From Imbricaverruca yamaguchii (Eukaryota; Arthropoda; Thecostraca; Neoverrucidae), in contig JAOTOL010001554.1 in assembly GCA_034440575.1 (NCBI GenBank), positions 225,001 to 289,000 on the forward strand: 64,000 nucleotides of DNA, read 5' to 3'. The position numbers and the translations under genes were made by a program. A model generated the notes under the pieces. That model ran no database searches, was not told the DNA's origin, and was given only the letters and a program-made list of their open reading frames with translations. This document shows, piece after piece, positions 1 to 11,615 of the stretch (positions within the stretch are counted from its first letter, which is position 1; each line of letters opens with the position of its first letter).

Positions 1-195
1 ATCGACAGGGTGGGGCGTCTGCTACCCTGACTCGGCACCACGTGCTGGATGTTGACAGGGTGGGGCGTCTCCTACCCTGACTCGGCACCACGTGCTGGAT
101 GTTGACAGGGTGGGGCGTCTGCTACCCTGACTCGGCACCACGTGCTGGATGTTGACAGGGTGGGGAGTTTGCTACCCTGACTCGGCACCATGTAC
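1..195. repeat. 50-bp minisatellite, about 4 copies
   Basis: Four tandem units of 50 bp, recognisable by GACAGGGTGGGG followed by CTACCCTGACTCGGCACCA. The third unit ends normally and the fourth decays at its 3' end around 170-195. The array runs off the left edge of the window, so its full length is unknown. Confidence 0.95.
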
Positions 196-1574
196 TGAGG
201 AACACAGTAGCTGTAGACATTGACTAAACAAAAGCATATAAAGCCTGCATTGGCATGTGGGAGGTTGTCCCATAGGCACGAATCATATTTATATAAATAC
301 AACGATCGAGCAGACATAAACATTCCTATTTTACTCAGTTACGTGCGACGTGGTTTTCATACCAGCTTTGTACACATAGTATTCGGATCCTGATAGCTAG
401 ACAGACACCTTTCATTTCCACGATGTAATTGCTTATGATGAACAACACACACACCACCGGTGCATGTAGGCACCCAGCTCAACTGTGTCCGTATTTCGAT
501 GTAACACATAAGCAAGAAAACAATGGAAAATTTGACAGCTTTCATCACCTGCATATGACCAGGACAATTCGTTTGGACACTGGAGTACACTATGTTGAAT
601 ATATAATACAATATTCGAAATTGTATTTGAAGACATAGCGCAATTAATGTCTCTAAACTGGCATCGACTGGATACTCAGTCATTTGCAGGCGGCCATTTA
701 TAGTTCGTCCTCAAGAAGTATTGGTTTTCGGCTCCCAACATTAAACATGAAAATTTCAATCACCTTCGATCCGGTATTTTTTTGGTGAAGCGTGCGTGCT
801 CACTTCAGGTTCACGGTTGGCATGCAAGGGTCAAAGCAAGAAGAAGCAATTTTAATGTTTCCAAAGTTCCTATTTCAGCACATAAAACGCACATACAACT
901 GGTGTTCAAGCCACTCGACGCGCATGACGAAATGTATCAATTCAGACCAGGGAAACGTGATGGGTTGTCTACCTTAGGTCATATCAGCTCAGGATCGGAT
1001 GCCTCAATGCATTTCGTGATCAGATAAAGCGCTTGCCTTCTAACTCCGACGTATACAAGCAGTCCGCAGTCTAATATATGACGTTTAAGTCACAAATGTT
1101 GCACAACAATCTGAAAAACATAGCAGTAGTAGCAATCGCATTTTGAAGCGCAAAGATGTTGTTGAAATAAATAAACAGTAGATGATACATTTCATTCAGG
1201 ATCACACCAGATACGGAGATCGATGGCTGTATCTGTAATTCCATGAGTTGTATGGAATATAGTAACAGCGCGAGGACATTCCACACATTACCCGCATCGC
1301 GTGAGCTACCACTGCATACATTGTATGGAATGTAGTAAGAGTGCAAGGGTATTCCACACATTACCTGCATCACATGACTAACATTACATGCAAGTCATGC
1401 ATATTCGCCACTATATGTTTGGGGTTTTCAGTGTGCCTCTGCCAGAAGAGAACGACTCGGTTTACCCGATATAAACACCTCTCCCCTCTCCATCAATAGC
1501 GTTTAGAAATGCCTGGTTTCTGTCAACTTTCACAGGTCGGGAAGAAGCTGAAGTTACCCGACAAACTTCGCCAG
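196..1574. other. Non-coding stretch with a small tandem duplication
   Basis: No gene is recognised. The only structure seen is a two-copy tandem duplication of about 73 bp at roughly 1248-1378: TGTATGGAAT...ATTCCACACATTAC occurs at about 1249 and again at about 1322 with several substitutions. Open frames here are short and have no recognisable motif. Confidence 0.6.
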
Positions 1575-1685
1575 TCAACGGCTAAGGCTATGCCAGCCCT
1601 GTCCTGACCGGCTTCCTCGTGCCCCATCGGCCAAAGTGTGACTCGTCCGACAGCCAGCCTGCCACCGTCCCAGGCCGGCACTGAC

Positions 1686-1769
1686 CAGCTCTCCGGACAT
1701 GAAGCGCGCTACCGTCACCGACGTGGACAGCACCCAGCCCATGTAGCCGATCACCAAGCAGCCGACTAC
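1686..1769 (-). CDS. Candidate internal exon, half of a transmembrane helix (tetraspanin-like?)
   Basis: On the minus strand a good 3' splice site (CTGAC branch-like motif about 22 nt upstream, then a pyrimidine-rich run ending TGTTGCAG) precedes an open segment that reads VVGCLVIGYMGWVLSTS then VTVARFMSGEL. This is 28 codons in phase 0, ending before a GTCAGT donor, which is weaker than consensus. The start is a hydrophobic helix with the small-residue and G-x-W pattern found at the end of transmembrane segment 1 in tetraspanins. It would continue the helix begun by the exon at 22003-22125, which also ends in phase 0. Seen: the splice-like signals and hydrophobicity. Inferred: that it is an exon, that it joins the other one, and the family. 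If the donor is not used, the frame stays open for about 39 more codons. The surroundings (about 1600-2060) are GC-rich, unlike the flanks. Later exons would lie left of the window. Confidence 0.4.
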
Positions 1770-2550
1770 CTGCAACACAGGGCGGCCAGGTCAGCGGCGC
1801 CACACCCTTGCCGCGCGCGCCCACCCGACCGTGCACACCGGAAGCGGTCCGAGCCGGCCCCGACGGGCGGCCGGAACAGTCGGCGGCCGCACGCCCGCCC
1901 CTCCACCGCCCCCGCCCCGGTACACGGTCCCATGCCTGGCAGGAGCTCGCTGCACCCAGCGCGTCTGGCATACAGACAGAGGGAACAGCCGCCAGTGGCC
2001 ACGTGCACGTGGGAACAGCTCTGGCATCAGCCGACGGTTCGGGTGTGGGGTTGTCTCGGTGAGCTCACGACACAGATGAAAACGAAGATGAACACGAATG
2101 ACGCTGTTTGGCCCTATGCATCAACGGAGCCAAGTATTGTCCCACCCTCACGAACCCTGAAACAGTACATCCATTTCTGTCACACCACATTTTTCTTCAA
2201 ACTTTGGATGGATATCTCACACGTCCCACGCAAACCAGCGACCTTCAATGTCTGTGGACGGTTGGAACGGCGCTGTGACAGATTTGATGATTTTTGCTGC
2301 GGGCCGCACTAGTGCACAACTAACAAACATGGATCTGGCAGCGAAGTAAGAGTATCGTGGGAGACGCGTGGAGCATGCGCTGGTTCTATGTAGCCTCACT
2401 GTCTTGTCTTATAATTTGTTCTACATCCATAGCCCAGTCACATGGCCTGGATGGTGGGCTGACGGGTTCGTCCCTCTGCTATGTACCTGACCTGGGACCG
2501 TCATTGCCATCAGGGATCGTTCGCACACATCGCACTCAAATGTCAACATT
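1770..2550. other. GC-rich then mixed non-coding sequence
   Basis: Positions 1770-2060 are strongly GC- and CpG-rich and directly precede the candidate exon at 1686-1769 on the minus strand. Open frames occur in several frames at once, as expected from base composition alone. From 2060 composition returns to average and nothing is recognised. Confidence 0.5.
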
Positions 2551-2560
2551 CCTCCGCAGG

Positions 2561-2586
2561 CTGGACGGTCTGGCCATTCCTCCGCA
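2561..2586. repeat. 26-bp repeat, left flank of a LINE
   Basis: A 26-bp stretch beginning CTGGACGGTCTGGCCATTCC. A copy with two differences lies at 4740-4765 and another at 6054-6079. The first two bracket the LINE at 2587-4739, so they are either a decayed target-site duplication or parts of a pre-existing short tandem array into which the LINE inserted. A partial extra unit at 4725-4740 favours the array. Confidence 0.8.
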
Positions 2587-4739
2587 GACAGACAGACAGA
2601 CAGACAGACATGTATTAAGGCCATCCACAATTAGCTCATGGCTATTATAGCCTCACGTCATGCAAATAAAAAAGAGATCGGCAAAGGTATCATACAAATA
2701 TCGTCATTCAGATATCGTCTACAAGCAGTCATAAAAGCAGACACATAAATGAGGCGCTAAGTGCCTCCACAATCCGGGTTCCTACGCAGGTAACGCTTTA
2801 AGTGCGGCCCAAAACAGAGGGATGGGTAGCTGCGTCAGATCGGGCGGCAAGGCATTGTAGAGTCTAGCCGCACGACTACAAAAACGTCGCTTGCCCATGT
2901 TGGTTCACGATCTGGGCACGCGCAGATCGCTGTCTTGTCTGGTGGTCCTGTCGCATGTGTGTGATACCAGAGCAAATTCGCAGGCTAGTGAGTCTGGTTC
3001 ACCCAAGCGGCGCACCTTGTGCAGCAAGGTCAGCGTGTGGTACTGAGCGAGATCCCGCGCGTTCAGCCAGCCCAATTTCTCCAGCACGTCCGATACATGA
3101 TCAAATATGTTGCGGCCGAAAGTTACTTTTGCTGCATAGTTAACAATGTTTTGGATCCGAGACAGATTCTTTTCCGTTCCATTGCCGTACACCGAAATAC
3201 AATACCGAATCTGTGAGAGTACCAAGGCATTGACTAAAGTGGAAATGACAGCGGGCGGCAGGTAACCCCTCAGATGCGATAGACCACTCAAAGGACCGGA
3301 GCAGCGCCTAGTGATAGTGGAGACATGGGAGTCCCAGCTAAGAGAGCGGTCAAATATTAATCCGATATTTTTTTGTTTCCGAGATGGGAATTAGATTGTG
3401 ATCGCGAAATTTTATGGTAATTTGGGGGGTGTGGCGCAAATTTTGCTGACTTCCCAGCAGCATTAGTTGCGTCTTTCCGGCATTCACTTTGAGGCCGTTT
3501 GCACGAAACCAAGAGTGAAGAGAGGCCAAAACATATTTCATCCTCGTGACGATATTTATAAATTCCGATTTTTTACCACTAACCAAAATTTGTGTGTCGT
3601 CCGCATATTGGACTACCACTGCACATACAACGAACAGACTGAGGTCGTTGGCGAAGATGCAGCAGAGGAGCGGGCCGAGAGCAGATCCCTGAGAGACACC
3701 AATGTCGTTGGGAAGCGGAGTATACTTTTTGAGATTGCCCAGGTTGTCAGTGAGGCTGACACTCTGGGTATGATCGCAACGGTATGCAGAGAACCAAGAA
3801 GTGTCGATACCGTGGATGCTTAATTTAGTCAAGAGCCTTGAGTGATCAATCACATCAAAGCATTTGCTCAAGTCCAGCAGGCAAAGAAGGGATAACTCCC
3901 CTCGATCATTGGCGGATAGGATATGATCGGACATGGAAGTCAGCGCGGTTTCTGTCGAGTGACGTGGACGGAAACCGTGCTGGGTTGAGGACAGGAGGTG
4001 GTCTTTGGACATGTAATTGTAGAGCTGTTGGTGAATGACACGCTCAACAATTTTGGCAATGACAGGAGCTATGGAAATAGGACGGCAATTGGAAGGGCTG
4101 GTAGGATCGCCCAACTTAAAAATAGGATGAACGAGGGAGTGCTTCCAGGATCGAGGAACATCAGAGAAGGAAATGCTGGAGTTGACCAAATGCAGGAGCA
4201 CCGTGCCGATCGCGCAAAAGGGTAGGCGCAGCATGTGTATGCTGGCCCCGTCCTCGCCGCAAGCCGACGAGCCACTCATCCTCAGAATGACGGTCCTCAG
4301 CTCTGACAGCGTCAGAGGTGCCACCCAAAACGCACAGGCGCCAACACGTGGTAGACGGCATGCTTGGTCCGACATCTCTCCCAACTTTCTCACCTCACTC
4401 GCAACACGCGGACCAATGCCAACGAAATAGTTGTTCAGTTCGTCAGGTCTGGCGTCAGGCGCTTTACGGACGGGCTTCCCACCACTGACGGCGGATCTGA
4501 CGTGCTGCCACATCGATCGACGTCCGTCCTCCTGGATGCGCCGCTGAATGTCATTGCGGGTGTCACGGCGTATGGCGGACCATACCGCTCTGTTTAGGAT
4601 GACATATTCTGGTGACCTGTGACCGTGTTCAGTCAACGCCACCCGACGCGAGACATATTTTTGGTGGGCTCGGTGACTGGAGGGGGGCTGGGATTGCGAA
4701 TGGACACGCAGGTTGGACGTGTGGTCATTCCTTTGCAGG
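2587..4739 (-). mobile_element. 5'-truncated L2/CR1-like non-LTR retrotransposon
   Basis: Minus-strand LINE remnant of about 2.15 kb. Its 3' end is a short (TGTC)n microsatellite (plus-strand CAGA repeats at 2583-2610), typical of the CR1/L2 group. A short 3' UTR lies at about 2611-2781, followed upstream by a reverse transcriptase frame to about 4700. There is no endonuclease or ORF1, so it is 5' truncated, as expected from incomplete target-primed reverse transcription. It lies between two near-identical 26-bp sequences (2561-2586 and 4740-4765). It is in the same orientation as the candidate host exons, inside the proposed intron. Confidence 0.85.
2782..4700 (-). pseudogene. Reverse transcriptase of L2/CR1-like LINE, broken
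   Basis: The frame from about 4700 down to 3350 encodes the linker after the endonuclease and the RT fingers and palm: a CRPISIAPVIAKIVERV-like motif, QHGFRPRHSTETAL, LDLSKCFDVIDH (first catalytic aspartate), GVSQGSALGPLL, and the catalytic YADD at 3596-3607. A frameshift near 3350 moves the thumb and C-terminus to another frame (SLSWDSHVSTITRRC, then QIRYCISVYGNG), which ends at about 2905 in a stop. The protein would otherwise continue MGKRRFCSRAARLYNALPP to a final stop at 2782-2784. It is the usual C-terminal module of CR1/Jockey-superfamily RTs. Catalytic residues are intact, but one frameshift, one internal stop and the missing endonuclease make it inactive. Clade placement between L2, CR1 and Jockey is not resolved by eye. 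Confidence 0.85.
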
Positions 4740-4765
4740 CTGGATGGTCTGGTCATTCCTCCGCA
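4740..4765. repeat. 26-bp repeat, right flank of the LINE
   Basis: Differs from 2561-2586 at two positions. A partial preceding unit (about 4725-4740) shows that it belonged to a short 28-bp tandem array. Confidence 0.8.
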
Positions 4766-5401
4766 TGCTGGACGGTCTGCGGCCAATTTCATTAAAATCT
4801 CAAGCTATGACCGAATTCGATGTTAATACACCGTTTGTGTTGTTATTTGTGAAGTTGGCATTTCACTAACATCACGAACGAACAAAACTACAAAATCCAA
4901 AGTATATTGTTAATAACAAGCTATGTAAAAACGTGTGCGATTGCAACGTTTGTATTTCACACAGGTTGCTAATTGTGAACAATCGTGGTAAATACGCTGC
5001 CTGTGATAACACATGTACTAGGCTGTGTTAATTTTGATGGAGAGCAGCGCCGGTTAAGAAAAAATGGATGAATTTGATTTGCTTTCCGACGACGTTCAGC
5101 TGCAGCGAGCAGCCGGGGTTTTCGTGGTCTCGTCACTGAAGGAAGATTGCCAATTCCATCTATGTGCGCCATAGGAGGCGAAGCAGAGAGGTGAGGGGTG
5201 GTTGGGGTATCACCATCCCCTAAGTTCAGAAATTCTCCTCTACTGGATACGTCATTAGAAAAAGAGGACTACCACTGACCTCAATGGGGTCAAATCCAAC
5301 CTCTCGAATCCTCCTTCCACCGCACCCCAGCATTGCTCGTGCAATGGGATTGCAACTCGACTTGGGGGAGGGGGAAGGGTACCCTTATTATATTAGCTTT
5401 A

Positions 5402-5456
<55 letters not shown>

Positions 5457-7938
5457 GCATTATTATATTATATTCATGTTGTATATTTTGTAACTGCCCA
5501 ATTGATTCGGGTACTTGGTAATTATGTCCTTGCTATTTTTTCGATGAATTTCAGCAGGATCATAAAACCTATTATCGATGTCGTTCTTCATGTTTGCACC
5601 GACAACATCAATATTTGACAGGTGTAGCGGCCACTATGGAATATGTGTTTGTTTGTTTGGATTCAGAGCTCAGCTGATTTTCTAATCAAAGTTTTATGGA
5701 ACTGAATGGCACTTCGTTTTGGAAGAAACATCATGTATTACATTGTTTGGTGTGGTGGAATAGCATCCTTCCTCCTATTATTATATGGCAGTATTGTATC
5801 GCTTAGTGATTGTTGGAAATACATCATATCATTTTGGAATAGGTGTGTTGTTTATTTTTAAAAGGCATTGTATAATCACATCGTTTGTAAGACAATCGTC
5901 AGAATCGTGTCCGAATTACACTATTTATAGTTCCAAGCCAAGACCTTTGTAAAACGTGATGTAACACAGTTTGTGATTTGCATCACACTGATTGTCCACC
6001 AACTATGTGAGTACAAAAACAATAGTGAAATTGGCCTCTAATTACTTCGCAGACTGGACGGTCTGGTCATTCCTCCACAAGCTGGACGGTTCCCAGCAGT
6101 GTTACTCAAGCGACTGGCATGCTCTTGTGGCTTCCCAGCTACTGCCATTCATAATTCACCGCCTGGGACGGAAAAGTGAACAGCCCCTTTGTTATATTGC
6201 ACTGCTGCTTTTACTATTGAATACAAACACATCCATAATTAATTTCCGCATGACTAGCATGCTACCAGAAACGCAGTACTTGTTGATCTTAGGAACAGTA
6301 GAGTGCGCGATTCATCTCACTGGATTCGACCAGTCCTCCCATTAAATATCTACAGCGCGCAACTCTGCTTTATATACAAATACTTATTGCGCCCGGGTAT
6401 TGTCCATTTTCTCAGCGAAAACGCACCTAAGTATGTATGTATGCATGCAGGCATGTATGTACATTAATGGGTGCTCTGCACCTTCAGATTGTTGCCTCTC
6501 CTGTCCAACTGCGGCTACCAGTGTCGCAGACCAGTCTTCAGCCCTGCACATTCTTCACTGTTCATTTCATAGTTTTCATGTAGAGGAATAGCTGTCGCGG
6601 CAGCTGTGTATCGGGAGAAGTTACACAACCATTTCGATACGGGAACCACAGTGGTGCACTGCTTGCTGGCCGAATATTGCAGTGGCAAAGCGTTCAGTGC
6701 TTGAATTATGCTGGCAAAGCACGGCGAGCACAGTAGTCTACGCATATCCGCGAGATTCTCCCCAACACATAGCGTGCGCAAGATTGCCTTTTTTACTTTG
6801 GACATAAGGATGTTAGTTCGGTTGCGAAAAGATGCAACAAAATATACATCTGCTTAAGTATTATTTGTTATGTATGCACATAATTAAGCAATTAACACTA
6901 GAACATAACATCCGACTTCATAATTGGTAGCGAGATGTGATGTTAAATGTCAAAAGAAAACAAAGGAAGAGAAAACGAATCCCATTTCACGCATTGGTGT
7001 CTATAAATAGTCATGTCTATTAGTTCGGCTTCCTTAACGCTTTTAATGAAGCGAATTCCAACATACCTGTGACATATTCGTTCGCTTGTGAGTCAGTTGG
7101 AAATGTAGCTATTCCGTTCGCATTAAGCTCACATGATAATCTACGATTGGTGGAAAAATACGAGGCCCAATGTGCAGCCTTGGGCTGCATTTGCAGAGTA
7201 GCTCTGTTCCAGCGAGTGGTGACTCATGTGAGAAACTGTCAGTTTGACACCTTGCGGCACAAAGATAACTGCTCTGTCACCCGGGTATCACCATTGAATC
7301 GCATTCCAAAACATACAAGAAACATTGGGTATACTTTCAAAGCGTACCGCGACGAATAAATCGAGTTTCCCATAATGCTGGGACTACTGAACTGACTTGC
7401 ACAATACAGTCGGATTGACGAATTGATTTAGATAACATGCTGGAACTCTTCAATTAATTGACCTCATAACATTTTTGGGCGAAACAAGTGATTGGGGCTG
7501 TTTGATGCTGAACAAAAAAAAAGGTACTTCCCTCCTGAAGCACCAGATAAAGCCCGTCAACACTCTGCCAGGGTCAATGCGATCTCCTGGCAAGGGATTC
7601 TCTCCCGAGTACTCAGAGTCAGACGCTCAGCCAGCTCTTAATGCAGTTTTGTGCAGAAGACCACCTTGAACCATTTAGGACGGCATATAAATCATGCAGC
7701 CTCAGCCCATGGGCGAGTGTCCATGAGCTTTGCCTGCATGATTTATCAAGGTAGTTCCGTGGAAATTCCGTTCGACCATATAACGGCGAATGACAACCTG
7801 CCAATAACTGGTCCACAAATTCTCCCGGAAAGGGAATGCAAGAAATTCAAGGCGCCGATATCGTCACACGACGCGTGAAAGCTGGCAGTGGCTGGACTGT
7901 GGCCACAAAAGAAATCGAGACCGAACAGGTGCTTCGCC
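4766..7938. other. AT-rich non-coding stretch with short repeats
   Basis: No gene is recognised over about 3.2 kb. It contains a third copy of the 26-bp repeat (6054-6079), a (TA)n tract (5405-5454) and short GTATGTATGCATG simple sequence near 6430-6465. Open frames are short and lack motifs or splice-signal support. Confidence 0.6.
5405..5454. repeat. (TA)n microsatellite
   Basis: About 24 uninterrupted TA dinucleotides. Unlike the tracts at 41.7 and 51.0 kb, it is not followed by the interspersed repeat described there. Confidence 0.97.
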
Positions 7939-8414
7939 CCGGCCGACGGTGTTCGACGCTGCAGGACAACTGGTGCCGGTAGCCAAGGAACCGGCCGACG
8001 GTGTTCGACGCTGCAGGACAAATGGCGCCGGTAGCCAAGGAACCGGCCGACGGTGTTCAACGCTGCAGGACAAATGGTGCCGGTAGCCAAGGAACCGGCC
8101 GACGGTGTTCGACGCTGCAGGACAAATGGTGCCGGTAGCCAAGGAACCGGCCGACAGTGATCGACGCTGCAGGACAAATGGTGCCGGTAGCCAAGGAACC
8201 GGCCGACGGTGATCGACGCTGCAGGACAAATGGTGCCGGTAGCCAGGGAACCGGCCGACGGTGTTCAACGCTGCAGGACAAATGGTGCCGGTAGCCAAGG
8301 AACCGGCCGACGGTGATCGACGCTGCAGGACAAATGGTGCCGGTAGCCAAGGAACCGGCCGACGGTGTTCAACGCTGCAGGACAAATGGCGCCGGTAGCC
8401 AAGGAACCGGCCGA
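7939..8414. repeat. 52-bp minisatellite, about 9 copies
   Basis: Tandem units of 52 bp beginning CCGGCCGACGGTGTTC and ending GTAGCCAAGGAA. Units differ by point changes only (GTTCGAC, GTTCAAC, GATCGAC variants), so homogenisation is recent. 52 is not a multiple of 3, and the minus strand stays open in all frames, giving spurious proteins of up to 173 codons. Confidence 0.97.
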
Positions 8415-8425
8415 AGAGAGCCGTC

Positions 8426-8570
8426 GTGCGCGCTCGCCTACACTCTGATAGTCCGGTAAGCAGCCCGCCGTGCGCGCTCGCCTACACTCTGATAGTCCGG
8501 TAAGCAGCCCGCCGTGCGCGCTCGCCTACACTCTGATAGTCCGGTAAGCAGCCCGCCGTGCGCGCTCGCC
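8426..8570. repeat. 44-bp minisatellite, about 3.3 copies
   Basis: Units of 44 bp starting GTGCGCGCTCGCCTACACTC at 8426, 8470 and 8514, with a partial unit at 8558. The units are essentially identical. The array begins 12 bp after the 52-bp array, so two unrelated minisatellites sit side by side. Confidence 0.96.
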
Positions 8571-9504
8571 CAGTTAGTTATTTGGCCTCTAGGGCGCATC
8601 GACCATGTTGATCAAATAGCGCCCACAACAGCGTTCTATTCTACCCAGGTTTCAGGTTCTAGCCAGGTTTACGTGCACGTGTAAGGAGCACTCACTATGC
8701 CCACACCAGTGCAATAGCTTTACCTCACTTTATAGAAGATGACAGCAAATCGTATTTGCGGCAGAAACTCGAATAGCTGTCCATTCTGAACCAAACGTGA
8801 TCCATCACCTAGAAGATTTGCCATGGTCGACGCGGACACCTGTCTTCCAAAGCGTCGTCTTCGTTGGGCTGAGAAACGAGGGCACACCAGAAGAGCATAT
8901 CTGACTGTGAATAGGATATCACAACGAGTACATATTCGTTCGCCTCGCCAGCGAAACTGGTCCCCCGGTGTGTAAGTCGGCCGTTTGCGGACCTAGTTTT
9001 ATCATCGTGCATCGGTGACGCATCTGTCGGGAGTGTGAAGTGCTGCCGCTGTTAGCGCTGTTGACACAACACCACCTACAGAGTGCCAGAGCGAGCCATT
9101 TCCTCGCACGACATGGGCTGGCGAGGTGGACAGGAGAGAGGGCAAACTGGCAGGTGGTGCGAGGACAGACAGGATAGAGGAATAATGCGCTCTGAAGAGA
9201 GAAGGGAAAGAAGGGGCGAGGACGAAGGGGGTGGGGTGGGGTGGTTGTAGACCAGGGCAGCCTTGGACGACATGCAATTATTGTGGCACTATAATTGTTG
9301 CTTTGCAACACACATGTCGTGCTTCTACAGTGAAATGTCTCTCTTAATACGGTCTCGCCATCATCGGCTGAACGTAGACTGCAGCAGTTCTCAGATGTAA
9401 TCGTGTTCAGACATTGTGATTTTGTCCTGACACCCTGCAACGACTGCCTTGAGGTGTATGGATCAGAAGTGCAGTGTATATCTTTATCTGGATCTCGGGT
9501 TCCG

Positions 9505-9615
9505 GCGCCGTTGTCCCCAGCCGATATCAGAATCAGATGCATGGTCATCTCCAACAGACATCGGAATCAGATGCCTTTTCGTCCACAGCCGATATCAGAA
9601 TCAGATGCATAGTCC
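9505..9615. repeat. ~35-bp degenerate tandem repeat, 3 copies
   Basis: CAGCCGATATCAGAATCAGA recurs at 9519 and 9587, with a degenerate copy (CAGACATCGGAATCAGATGC) between them. Spacing is about 34-35 bp. Confidence 0.8.
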
Positions 9616-9979
9616 ACCCCAGCCGCGACAAATGCCAGATGTGCCATTCGGAGCAGCAGCATTATCAATCGATGAGTGGCGAGTCTTACCGTAGCAGGTT
9701 TTCTCTGCTGCGCACATATTCACCTCTAATGACCCATTGCTCGCGTTTCATTCATTTACTAATTACCTCAATTTCACTATCTTCTTACTGGCGCTGTATT
9801 ATAATTGGACCCCGGATCTAGACCTGAGACGCACACCATACTCTCAGGCCGGAGGACATCCTGCCCAACCCACCTCGGCAGCCCACTGAGGCTCGGAGAC
9901 GCCAGACATCCGGCTAAACCAGGGCGTCACGCCTGCAGATCGGCAGCCAGAAGACTCAGCTGACCGCTGCTGCAGACGA

Positions 9980-9987
9980 TATATAAA
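9980..9987 (+). promoter_or_regulatory. TATA-box-like motif
   Basis: TATATAAA embedded in otherwise GC-rich sequence, hence more conspicuous than in an AT-rich stretch. No coding region is recognised downstream within 600 bp, so promoter function is unsupported. Confidence 0.15.
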
Positions 9988-10569
9988 TGGCGCACAAAGA
10001 GCGTACCTGTACGAGAACAAGCGAAGGGAGGAATGCTTCATTGCGACGGTGGGCAAACTCGTAGAGAAGTCGGTCGCTGCGTTGACTTACTTATGGATGT
10101 CTCAGGGCAAGGCCGCTCTGAGATAATCAGTGACAGGGGTGCAGCGATGATCTCCATCCAGTCAGGTCAGGGTCAGTGGGAAGCCGTCTACAATTGGAGC
10201 CTTGCGTTCTGACTGGCCATTTTGTGTTATATCATGCTGTGCACGAGTCGTAGTGCATACTCAATGGTAAGACGCAAGCACCATGAAAAGAAGGTTGCCG
10301 GTCAATCGACGGCCAATCTTGAAATAAAACTCACTGAAGCGTTGCGGTCTCCAGTGAGTCCGAGACGAAATCGGATTACATTGACTTCCCTCGGCGCCAG
10401 CGTCATGGCTATCATTAAGACACATTCACTGCAAGAATGTGCGACATGTTTTGCCAAGCAGAGCGTCGCCACCCTCGCCGCCGAAGCCACTATCACCTCC
10501 ATGGTTCGTGACAACAGCCTATTCAAGCCAGCAGACGAGAAGCCCGCCGGGCTTTCACGCTCAATCTTC

Positions 10570-11090
10570 CATGATTAAGCGGCTCCGGTAGCACACGTAG
10601 AATCTTTCGCTTTCAGATTTTCTGAGACCGCGCACGTCCGCGGCACGCGGGCCAGAAGTGGCTCCGGCGTGATTCTCCTGTCGGCGGAATTGCCGCCGGA
10701 GTGACTCCACCACCGGAGGAATGGCCGCGGGCAAGCTGCCCGGTGGGCCGCCGCCGTCCCCGCCGCCACTGCACTGTTGTCGGGGCGGGGGTGTCACTAC
10801 AGCAGGCGAAGACGTCACGCAGCCTCCGTACCACCCCTCTGCCGTCACGGCTGCAGCGAAAGTCGCCGCTCCACCGCGGCCATCAACGAGCGGCAGGCCG
10901 AGGCGGTCGAGCGAGACGCGCGGGACCGGCCGCAGGGAAAGTGTCGCGCCACTCACCGACGCCGACCGTGGCCGGACTGGCCGGCGGCGAGATCACCTGG
11001 CCACGACCAGGAGTCAGGCACCGTTGCTGCCCGGCAAACAAGAGGCTGATGGGACCTGGAAGTACACCGGGCTCGGGTGCTGCAGCGGTG
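10570..11090. other. CpG-rich non-coding segment
   Basis: About 500 bp of high GC and CpG content between average-composition flanks. Many overlapping open frames on both strands follow from composition. It could be an unmethylated promoter-like island, but I see no first exon with a good start and donor in it. Confidence 0.4.
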
Positions 11091-11094
11091 GCGG

Positions 11095-11615
11095 CGAGGC
11101 AGTGTATCGGGGCAGTGCGACGGGGCAGTGTGACGTGGCAGTGTATCGCAGCCGTGTGAGGAGGCAGTGTGTCGGGGCAGTGTGACGAGGCAGTGTGCCG
11201 GGGCAGTGCGACGGGGCAGTGTGCCTGGGCAATGTGACGGGGCAATGTGACAGGTCAATGTGAGGGGCACTATGAGAGGGCAATGTGACGGGACAGTGTA
11301 TCGGGCAGTGTGCCCGGGCAGTGTGCCCTGGCAGTGTTCCGGGGCAGCGTGTCGGGGAGTGTGTCGGGGAGCGTGTCGGGGCAGTGTGACGGGCAGTGTG
11401 ACGGGGCAATGTGCCGGGGCAGTGTGAGAGGGCCGTGTGTCGGGGCAGTATGATGGACAGTGTGACGTGACAGTGTATCGATGTAGCTTGTCGGGGCAGT
11501 GTGACGGGGCAGTGTGATGGGGCAGTGTGAGGGGCAGTGTGAGAGGGCAATGTGACGGGACAGTGTGACGGAGAAGTATGACGGGGACGTGCGACGGAGC
11601 AGTATGACGGGCCAG
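11095..11615. repeat. ~15-bp minisatellite, degenerate
   Basis: Over 30 imperfect units of GGGGCAGTGTGACG, 14-16 bp long, with frequent indels. On the minus strand it is read as long threonine/histidine/proline-rich frames (up to about 306 codons), which is a repeat artefact. The irregular unit length separates it from the cleaner arrays elsewhere in the window. Confidence 0.93.

Larger units (their letters stand above)
8571..10569. other. Non-coding stretch with short internal repeats
   Basis: No gene is recognised. A GGGCGCATCGACCATG segment at about 8592-8630 matches the reverse complement of 22790-22832. Three units of about 35 bp based on CCGATATCAGAATCAGATGC lie at about 9505-9615. A TATATAAA motif at 9980-9987 is noted separately. 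Two open frames of 118-211 codons show no motif and no codon signature I can defend. Confidence 0.55.

Noticed and set aside
7864..8385. Minus-strand 173-codon frame with repeated VPWLPAPFVLQRR
   Set aside because: Entirely inside the 52-bp minisatellite.
8919..9554. 211-codon minus-strand frame
   Set aside because: Low-complexity Ser/Pro/Leu-rich, no domain, and part of it comes from C/T-rich sequence.
10222..10578. 118-codon plus-strand frame
   Set aside because: No recognisable motif or splice support. Length is within chance for this GC content.
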